Source: Lampris incognitus (lineage: Eukaryota > Chordata > Actinopteri > Lampriformes > Lampridae). Taken from it: DNA of 64,000 bases. The notes below the pieces were generated by a model. That model worked only from the letters and a program-made list of their open reading frames with translations. It was not told where the DNA came from and did no database searches. Below, in pieces: positions 55,201 through 64,000 of the stretch. The stretch is from positions 141,837,345-141,901,344 of the forward strand of contig NC_079211.1 in the NCBI RefSeq assembly GCF_029633865.1, read 5' to 3'. The stretch's first letter is position 1. Every line of letters begins with the position of its first letter. A program made the translations under genes and the position numbers.

Positions 55201-56900
55201 TTGTGAAGACCAGACTTTGATGGATCCCTGCTCTCCGCGCTTCAGCATATCAACTCCCTCACGCCTCCGGGCGCTGGTGCTTCCGATGGCCTCACGGTCT
55301 CAACCATCCCACTTCTGACATCAACATACATACATTCAACTGAAAACGGGCTCTAGTAGTTACTTATGAGGAATCCGTGTAGTGTGCAACACAGTTTAAG
55401 CATTGATTTCCCTCTTAGGTTACTTGAAGAGTAAGTAGTCACAATAATCAGACCCAAGCCACTTAACCCTGAGGTCTGCGGGGGATTACTGCGTCGTGAA
55501 TGAAAATTTCAATATTTGACGTGGTTTTAAGTGTGTAATTCCTAAGTAGGAGTGATGTCAAAAACTCATTTAGCACAGTTGTGAATGGATAGCCCTTCAT
55601 AACTCGGCAAACAGTTCTTCAGAACTCCAGCACCAATGCAAATATCTGGAAAGCTGTTGATGCCAAAGTAGAACTCAACAACCTCCAGAAATAACAATAA
55701 CTTCACAAAGGTTTAATGTGTGCAAGGGGTTCCTTTGCTTCGAAGCCCAGGACTTTGAGCCTGGTGGGCACAGCGCCTTCGTATTCAATTTATCAGTCAG
55801 TGGGCGCAAAAGTCTCCAGAGCAAAAGTCAGGGTGGGCATGGAGAACTCACTTTAGGGCATTCTGTATATTCTGATTTGATCTGAATGACCACACACATC
55901 CAGGAACAGTCTGTCCTCCCTCGGCGTCTTTCAGCGAATGTCATTCTGCTTAGACGTCCTCCAAAACACAAGTTAATCCCGGCTGTGACAAACTCTTGCT
56001 CACCTTTTCTGAGGGCTTTTCCTTTGAGGCGGTTTTATTTTTCCAACTTGTGGTTGGACAGGGTGACCTTTCTCTACGCTGTTTCGCAATGGACCTATTG
56101 ACAAGGGTGGATAAAGCACACAATGCCTAAAAGGAAGAGTAAGAGGAAGCAGGGAGTAACCTCAAAAGGTTGGTTGTGTAAATGGTGCCATGGTTGAGCA
56201 GCTCTCCACCAGTACTATGGAGAGACACAGTTGGGCCTTTGGCCATCCCCACCTTGGCCCGGGCAAAGCCGGGGGAGGGCGGCCTGCAGAACCACTGAAT
56301 GCAAACAAGGGAGGGCGGCCTGCAGAACCACTGAATGCAAACAGCCACTTCACAGACTTGGATGTTGGTATAAGTGAAACCTAAGCGGTGCAAATCTAAG
56401 ATGACCCTCTGCTGTTCGTCCCTGATGCAACTGGATGGTGATAGGGAGGGCGTTGATAAGGGAAGAGACTTTATCGGCCCTGTGCGTCAGCAGGGCTCCA
56501 GACAAGACCCCAACCACCTCTTAAGAAGTATATTGTCGAACACATTAAGATATGGAATCTCCTATGCACAGTGGGCAAAGTATGTAAAAAGCATTATTGT
56601 GAAATACTGGGTGGATTTATTGTTTTGCAGTTTTTAAGGATTGGAGATTAGGTACTTGTGCCATCTGTACTGTATAGCCATCAGGAATGCTGGGAAGTCG
56701 GGATTTTATGCGTTACTGAAGCAGGACAAGGTCCGTTTTACGTAGGAAACCCCCCCCAACAAATTTAAGTGATAATAAATGGGCAGTGGTGTTCTGTCGT
56801 AAAGATAAGGCGGTGGGCACATATTTTAACAATTATTCCACAAATGTGGATTTGCAGGTTCGAGTGCAATGCCCCCACCTCAGCTGGAATTTCTTGGCCT
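55201..56900. other. intergenic, no gene recognised
   Basis: Contains only the 36-bp tandem duplication at 56273. The modest open frames here show no family features. Confidence 0.5.
56273..56344. repeat. 36-bp tandem duplication
   Basis: Two essentially identical 36-bp units (start GGGAGGGCGGCCTGCAG) at 56273-56308 and 56309-56344. Confidence 0.9.

Positions 56901-56903
<3 letters not shown>

Positions 56904-56943
<40 letters not shown>
56904..56943. repeat. (TA)n microsatellite
   Basis: An uninterrupted TA tract of about 40 bp upstream of the inpp5a CpG island. Confidence 0.95.
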
Positions 56944-56945
<2 letters not shown>

Positions 56946-57179
56946 AAAAAGTTCAGCGTCTAATTCAGCGATACCTAAAATAAGCGGGTACGTTTTCCTT
57001 CCTATAAACATTTCTGTGGAACTCGAGCGACAAGCAACAAAGTCAATTACGCCGCGTTGGCAACGAGGAAGAGTTGGTAATAAAACCTGTCAAGATGCGC
57101 TTCCCCCCCCCTTTTTTTTTTCTTCTTTTTACTCGCACGGCAGAGGGGCGGAGCTCCCGGTTCACAACATAACATGACT

Positions 57180-57671
57180 ATAAACTGCCCTAGCTGGCTC
57201 CGCGGCGTTTCCTTCGCGCGGCAGATGTAAAGGTCCAGGCGTTAAGTCCGCTTAGAGCCCGTAGTCCAATTACCGCCATGAGGGCGCAGGGGAGATCCGC
57301 GCCAGCGCCGCCGTGCCGACGGTGGAGGTGAACGCCGCGCCACAACATGCCCGCGCCGTGAAACGACAACCCGCCATCAGCGAACCAGCCGCGCCGCGCC
57401 GAGACGCGTAACCGAGAAATAACAAGGCCGGTGTGTTGAGTTCATTTTATACCTTTTATTTATTTTTTTGGCGGGGAGCCGTCCTGGTGTACACTTGGGG
57501 CTTAGTACACACGGCAAGGCCCCGGGAGCGGACCAGCCCTCCCCCGGTAAGCCTTTGAAGAGTATATAAGACCTAGACGCGCGCGCGCGCGCGCGCTCAC
57601 ACGCGCGTTCGCGTCATCGGGTGACAGACGGGAGTGTGTGCGGAGCTCCTGCGAGGAGGCCGGCGGTTATT
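57180..57671 (+). promoter_or_regulatory. inpp5a: CpG-rich promoter and 5' UTR of inpp5a
   Basis: CpG-dense DNA with a TATA-like TATATAA at 57563-57569, a 20-bp (CG)n run at 57577-57596, and the start codon about 100 bp further. The TATA-to-ATG spacing suits a short 5' UTR. Confidence 0.55.
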
Positions 57672-60600
57672 ATGGAAACCTACACCGATGTGTTGCTCGT
57701 CACCGCCAACGTCGGATCGCTGTTTGACAACGTAAGTAAACCCACGCGTCTCGACCGCTCTCCTCGCCCGTGTCGTTGTCGTCGTCGTTGTTGTTGTTGA
57801 CGATAACGTTTCGAAATGATGGCAACGGAGGATGGGGGGTAGGGGGGTAGGGGGGGTAGCCCCCCACATGAGTCAACTTCGCTCACAGGATTCACTCAAG
57901 ATAGTGAGAACAGTGAACCAACGGTTCCAGTCAGACGGCTGATGAGCTTTACGTGGGGGGGCGGGGGGGGGCAAGAGAGTTGAGTTCCTTTACTGAAATC
58001 ACACTGACCAGATTGGCGCCATGTGAGTGGTGGCCGAACTGGCGAGGTTAATTCCTGCGTTAGCGGCGCTACTTATAGATGAGCTCTATAGTGCGGGTCC
58101 CTAAGGGGGCCACACTGTTAAATGCCGCTCTCAGACCTCTTAGTTTCAGATGTCTTTGGCACACGGGGTCGTGGAAGCTACGAGCAGGAGTTGGACTGTA
58201 AGAAGCTGCAGCGCTGCCCAACAGGCGCGTTCAAGTCTAGCGGCCGCAAGAACGCAATACTATAGGTATCTCCATTTAGCCCACGGCTCCTTTAATCGTC
58301 GCCACATGACAATGGAGCACTGTTTTGTGATCACAGTTGAATTGGCGGCACGTGCCACATTTTTGGACTTTCTTCACCTTCCTGGACTAAGTCATGTGGG
58401 GCCTTATCAGATGTGGGTCTACTCAGTGTGGAGCTCGGTGACTTGGCTTGTAAATCGTGGAGTTTTTGACATTAGTAAACTTACAGTGGCACGGGTTATG
58501 ATGTAAACGGAGCTTTTGAAATGACTTTGGGCCCCATTTCTAAATGAACACCAGGTTTCTCAACTAGTTTTTTTGGACGAAGCCCGGCAGTCGTGAAACT
58601 TTCAGGCATTGTGTTGGGGGGAGGAGGGAGCATATACTCATGGAAATTTGGCTCGGGACCATGTTTCCGCTCACCATAGCTGGCACCAGTAAAGACATGT
58701 TGGATCCCATTGTGGGAAAAATCTGTAAACAGATGAATATCTTCCCTAGGAGACCAAAGCTTTTCTACTTATTTGGGCCCCCCGGATTTACATAAACAAA
58801 CACTTGTAAACATTCACCCAGTCTTCAGGATAAGGGCAAGACCTTACAGTACATCACTGTACGAATCCAATTGCTTCACAGTACTGACTCCCTGAGTCTC
58901 TTTTATCCCCTACGGGCAAGTTTGACCCATCCAAGATGGCTAATTTTACCCAAATGAGAAAGCTGACCTCTGTTAGAAGTATAGCATATTCTTGAAGACA
59001 ATATTCTTGCTGATATTAAAGACCTGTAAAATGTATAAAATCGTGCAAGAGCTTCGCCTGCTTCGTCAAGTTACACAAAATTAGTTTACACCATCTTAAG
59101 CTTGAGATGGAGAGTACTTGTGTATTTGACAGACCTTTGCCATTACTACGTAGCTAATGCAGCCTAGTACAATCGGCAATGATAGATATTGTGCTTGCCT
59201 CCTCAAAAAGAAGGAGGACATTTTCACGTTGTTTAATTTTATTCAAACAAGTTGTGTTCTTTAAAAAATAAACTTAATATGAAAAGTGAGATCGTTATTG
59301 GAACAGCTCATTGGCAAACTTATTACGCTGTTATTACAGTTCAGCCAGTTTTGCATTGAATTTGAAATACTGAAGGAAAAGCCCAAACTTAATCACATTT
59401 CTGCATCCGGAGGATGGAGCCAGCTTTTACCAAGGCCTCTCTCAAAGGGCATGGTAGAACAGTGTCAGGCATGCTAAGCCAAACATGCCTGGTCTTGCTA
59501 CTTTAAACAGCAAGCATTGTTTGTGTCTGAGGAAAAAAAAAGAAAGAAAGCACGTTACAAAAACAGAACATATTTTGATTTCAGGCATCACACGATTATG
59601 AGGGACACCAGAGGTTTGCAGGTTATGTACTTTCCAAATCTAATGTCACTGTGACTTTTTGAATGGCCAAACATGCAGCATCATGTCTCCAAGTGGGATG
59701 TTGATGGAATTTCTTTACGCATGCGGCATGTCACTGTGTGCAGTTATGAATACCACTCCCCCCTAAAAAACCTTGTTTTACTATATACCTTTTGGTCCTT
59801 GTTAGAATTGAATTATTCTGTCCCAACAAATGAGATTCAGTTTGACAGGGCTGATATTTTTGTGCATGAAATATTCAAGCACACACATATCATTTTTTTT
59901 GTCTTTCATTTTTTGGACACTAGAATAATGCACGAGCTGCCCTTTAGGCCACAGTGGTGGACCTAGCCCTTCCCAACCATACCGTCATGCAAATACATTA
60001 TGCAAAGCCTCTAGTCCCGTGGGAACCACAGGACTCTGCATGCCCAAGCTTCAAGGATATGACGTGTTCAAATGCCACAGCTTTTCTCAAGGACAACTTG
60101 CCGACTTCACGGACAACAGTATGGGACTTGTAATGCTCGGTCAGAAAAAAAGCTTGCTGCAGTATAAGTGAAACATTTTTTTGTAGCAGCGTCAGAATCC
60201 ACTGACGTTAATTCAGTCAGAAATCACACGGAAAACACTTTGAATGCGCAATAAACCAATGACACAACGCTTTTAGTTGCATGTCCACTGAATCTAGCCA
60301 CACTCGAGAGAAATGCGGGCATGTTTAATTTTTTTCACAACAGACCTTTGATTGACAAGTTGAGGGTAAATCAAACTGGAGGGGATATGCAAGTTGTGAA
60401 CAAAGCGCAACCTAAGTGAGAAAAGACGATAGCAAATATTTAACTTATAAAAGCTGGCAGGCCAAATCACGTAATGTTAGCTAAAGAATGGCATGGACAA
60501 GAGTTGCTCCATGCTAATGCTTGTTCCATGAATGAACAAAGTATAGGTTGAGCTTTGCAAGATTCAAAGTTTAATCACAGTGAATAAAGTGTTTGTGACT

Positions 60601-63188
60601 TGCTGATTGTGGCTCACTATCATTAAGAGTTTGAATCTCAATTGCACATACTTGACTCTCACATAATAAAAACCAGAATGCGCTGTTCTCTGGAAATTGA
60701 GCCTTATCCAAAATTGCATGGATATTGCATTGTTTTCCTCCCGTAGGGTTTTTGAGTAGGAGTATGCTGTGGAGTTGATGTGGCCTGCGCTGATGGGTGC
60801 ACCAGGGTCGCTTGTGACCAGACTTTCAGAATGAGAAAAAGGATCCTTTAAGTGATACTGACATGAAAATCTAAAAAGTCTTATTGATAGGCTATGTTCT
60901 GAGTTGGAATGTGACCACGGAGAAATTCCGTGGCCAAAACAGCGCATCTGCGGCCACTCGAGAGAGATCTGTGATTGACTGTAGATGGTGTCCAATGTCA
61001 AATTGTGCCGGTGGATACGTAATACCAGTTAATTTGCATATAGGGTGTGTCCGTAGCGTAGCGAGATGCTATAAAACCATGGAAAAGCCGTTCTTTCACC
61101 CCTTCCTGCTAGCTACTTGGCTCGAGTTTGTGCTATTTTGCTGAAACTTTATTATCGATCTTGCTACGACGTATTGTTATCTATCCATCTATCTAACAGT
61201 TATTTGTATCACCGAATCCTCCTCTTCGAAACTGTAATCCTCGCAGAGGATCTCCCTCTCACCCTCCGACATTTTTTGTAAATAACAAGTGACGAGCAGT
61301 ACCGAGCCCCACCCACCCAGGAAGACAGTAGCCAATAGCTTTGAATTCTTAAAACCACACCTATTTTCGGCTGTGATTCAAACTCCCAATGTTAAAAAAT
61401 GTGTTCAGATGGGGCATGTCAGTCTCTCTTTAAATCCCCGGTCCTTTGCAGACATGCACAACTGAAGCGTAGGAGACTGCAAAGGCACATACTGGGACGG
61501 GGCCCAAGTGGCACTAAACCAAAACCAGTTAAACCACTGATTTATATCAAAATTTGTGTACCACTTAACAATAAGACTACCCTTATAAAGGGTTTATGAA
61601 TGCTTTATAATTTGTTTACTAATTATGTTTTGAAGCATTTATAAATCATCAATAAGCTCTTATAACAGATTAAGATTTAAAAAAAAGCAAGGGACCTGTT
61701 GCTTGCCAAATAGTGAGCCGACATTAACTGTAGTTAAGCCTCTGATCTCATTGCTTCGCTAGCAACTAGCAAGATGAGATTTAACAGAATAGATAAAAAG
61801 TGCAGCAGTAACTTGATCTTGCCAAATAGTGATCCTGCATTGATGTATGATAACTGTTTAAAAGTGTTTACAACCTAATTATAAACCATTTATAAACCCT
61901 TTATAAGGGTAGTCTTATTGTAAAGTGGCACCAAAATGTGTGATGTAAAAATAACATAAAATTTTACCCATTTCAAAGATAACAATCTACTTCTGCATTG
62001 TGGAGATTTTGTCTATACAATGTTTTAGGACGATATCTGAAACGCCAAGACTGTTTTATGACACTAATTTACTTAGCAAATGCCTCCAAACCATCCTGAT
62101 GGCTGGGAATGGTATTTCTCACAACACTCGCAGTCAGTAAGATGTAACTATGTGTGGGATTTTACTATTAGCACCTTGTCATGTATACCGTTAGTAATTA
62201 TAGTTTGTTCTCCATATGCATTCATTACATGTCACTCTGGTTTACAATGTCAGCTAAATGCCTAAGGTGTAAATGGAAATATACCTAACAGGATAGGCGT
62301 AGTTGGTAAATTTCAACCATGACTGACTTATAGTGGTGTGTAAAGTTTATCTGTCCACTTTCCTTATGCATGTTTTATATGCTGTGCTGCCAAGTGGTCG
62401 TGCATTATTAAACTCACTGAGACTGTAAATGAAATTCAGAGCTACACAAATTAACTTGACTAAACCTACTTTTGTGAATGCTAAATTCAAGGGTGGTTGG
62501 ATTAGAAAATGTAACGCTTCACTTATGTAGATGATTATACCTCAAGTAGAGTCATCCTCTGTCATTAGTGTGCAGAAATGATGGCAGGGCAGTAATCAAA
62601 ATGTTTGTTTGGAGCTGGGAATGGATGAGGTTTGTGACATTTGACAATGCAATGAGTACTAAAAAGTTTACACAGACAGTCATTAATATAGAATAGAGTG
62701 GAATGGAACTTTATGGTCCAATAAAGGCTGGATTTTTTTTCCTTTTGTCTCTCCTCAGACACACTAGATAAAAACAGCAGAAGGACATACATAAAAACCC
62801 AGAATACAACACATACTTTACAAAAGCAATCATATACAAGCCACATAAGGTCAAAGGTAATCTAGTTTTGATCAGTTGACTGACTGCCATTGGGGCAATA
62901 GATTTCTTATTTAGGTTCTTTTTTTTTGGCTACTGGCACTCTAAAGTGTCAGCCAGAGGGATATGGAAATATATTTTTTCAAGTTTTTTGTGATACCCTA
63001 TAGACATTATCAGAATTATGTTGGGGTACTCAGCAGGTTGAGATAAAGGCTCACCAGATTGTGTTTCTCAGTATTTCACGATTGATGCTTGAGTGTCATA
63101 GCAAGGAGCATTCTTGAAGTAATAAGGTGTGTTTGTCACTTTGCAGGTGGGCGAAATTCAAAATGAATGGCTACGAGAATTTTATAAG
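57672..63188 (+). CDS. inpp5a: inositol polyphosphate-5-phosphatase A, first two coding exons
   Basis: Exon 1 (57672-57731) encodes METYTDVLLVTANVGSLFDN, followed by the donor GTAAGT. Exon 2 (63147-63188, 42 nt), after TTGCAG, encodes VGEIQNEWLREFYK and ends at GTAAGT. Both junctions are phase 0. The segment LLVTANVGSLFD...WLREFY is the start of the type I 5-phosphatase fold of INPP5A. This membrane-associated enzyme removes the 5-phosphate of Ins(1,4,5)P3 and Ins(1,3,4,5)P4, ending calcium signalling. The catalytic motifs and C-terminal prenylation site are downstream of the window. The first ~7 residues differ from the human N-terminus as I recall it. Intron 1 is 5.4 kb. Confidence 0.9.
57732..60847. 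other. inpp5a: inpp5a intron 1, nothing recognised
   Basis: Has G-runs near 57955-57970. The open frames here (for example 58150-58506) lack any recognisable family feature. Confidence 0.5.
60852..61433. mobile_element. TTAA-flanked (piggyBac-like) MITE in inpp5a intron 1
   Basis: TTAA is at 60848-60851 and 61430-61433. The ends GTGATACTGACATG and CATGTCAGTCTCTC are inverted (about 11 of 14 match). It has no transposase. Confidence 0.7.
61557..61932. mobile_element. MITE with ~40-bp terminal inverted repeats
   Basis: The left arm (CAATAAGACTACCCTTATAA, then AGGGTTTAT) and the right arm (ATAAACCCTTTATAAGGGTA, then GTCTTATTG) are near-perfect inverted copies. The interior repeats CTTGCCAAATAGTGA twice. 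Confidence 0.85.
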
Positions 63189-64000
63189 GTAAGTTTGGGC
63201 TTTGCTTGTCGTCAGCAGTGAGCCTGTGTAGACACAGCCTTTTTTGTAACTATTGCTGAAATGCTTAAAGCTATGCACACAGTGTAAGAGACAGCATACC
63301 ATTGCGTTTTTTTCCGTTCATTATGGCAGAGTATGATTTATCTTCCCAGTTTGTCTGGTTTACATACACTTAGAAGTATGTTTAGTTACGTGTGATGTGT
63401 GTTGTTGAAGCACCCAAACACATTTATCTTGTGCTGGTCCACTCTCTCAAGTTGCTGGCAGGGACGATATTACATTGGCAGGAGGCTCGCATTTCACTCA
63501 GCTACTCAGTATTCCACAGCAAGACCAAACGTTGCTGCTACTTCTCAACTTCTGATTTGATACTAGCACGGCGCCATTTTTACCACTCTCTTAGTGTGGA
63601 AAAAAAAGCTTATCATGGCTTAATGTACCAAATCCTCAACCAAAGACGGACAAATTTCTCTCATACATTTCTTGTCATAAACACTTCCACCTGTCAAAAA
63701 AAAAATCAAAACTGAAATTCTGTCAGAATCATGGTTATCAGCCAAGTAGGTTTGCACATACATGAATTTTGACCCCTGTTTCTTGGTGTACTTAAGACGA
63801 ATAACACAACAACAACACACAGTATGGATGGATGGAGGGAGTATGGATGTCATCCCAACATTGAGCATTTTCCTCTCCATTATAAGGAAAAAGCTTAACG
63901 TGGGTTAATGTTCCAAACCTACTATCAAAGATCACCAAATGTCTCTCAGACGTCTCTTGTTAAAAGCTCTCCCCCATCCTTAAAAAAAAAATCTAATTTA
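63189..64000. other. inpp5a: inpp5a intron 2, nothing recognised
   Basis: Two similar short segments (AAAAAGCTTA-GTGGTTAATG type at about 63604 and 63889) hint at a local duplication. No exon was recognised before the window end. Confidence 0.4.

Noticed and set aside
58150-58506. 118-aa open frame in inpp5a intron 1
   Set aside because: No recognisable domain, no splice or promoter context. Likely chance.

Overview
The window is a piece of a teleost fish genome. It holds intron-rich vertebrate genes with GT/AG splice sites, AATAAA polyadenylation signals, CpG-rich promoters, and a dense load of fish-type transposable elements (tRNA-headed SINEs, Tc1, hAT and TTAA elements, and RTE-, Rex1/L2- and Tx1/L1-like LINEs). 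One 200-base run of N marks an assembly gap. All gene names come from recalled family resemblance; no search was run.

Genes, left to right: (1) the 3' end of a PPP1R3-family glycogen-targeting subunit (2-463, +); (2) phyhip (2213-3393, -), three C-terminal exons, with the N-terminal exon not found; (3) polr3d (10088-23753, +), the RNA polymerase III subunit RPC4, 8 coding exons giving 388 aa; (4) gpat4 (26801-52462, +), an ER glycerol-3-phosphate acyltransferase, 12 coding exons giving 457 aa; (5) the first two coding exons of inpp5a (57672-63188, +, continuing past the window). Every exon junction listed was checked for a consensus splice site and for reading phase. The divergent phyhip/polr3d pair matches the neighbour order I recall from human 8p21, where GPAT4 also lies on 8p. 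These are housekeeping and metabolic genes that share a neighbourhood, not a pathway.

Most of the sequence lies in introns and intergenic DNA, and much of that is nested transposon debris. Many insertions can be dissected exactly because their target-site duplications (TSDs) survive: 8 bp for hAT-like elements, TTAA for piggyBac-like ones, 11-18 bp for SINEs and LINEs, and 5 bp for a solo LTR. The order of insertion can be read directly at 4.8-5.6 kb, 12.6-13.1 kb, 32.6-33.4 kb, 34.3-37.8 kb, 42.4-44.7 kb and 47.5-49.95 kb.

The most unusual locus is polr3d intron 1 (10250-21497). It contains an intact 412-codon pogo/Tigger-type transposase ORF in the same orientation as polr3d. The ORF appears to have lost two of its three catalytic aspartates. 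It is followed 150-190 bp downstream by an inverted terminal-repeat sequence. Eight tandem ~63-bp copies of that same terminal sequence, in the opposite orientation, lie 10 kb upstream. This is either a decaying element with an expanded left end or a candidate domesticated DNA-binding gene.
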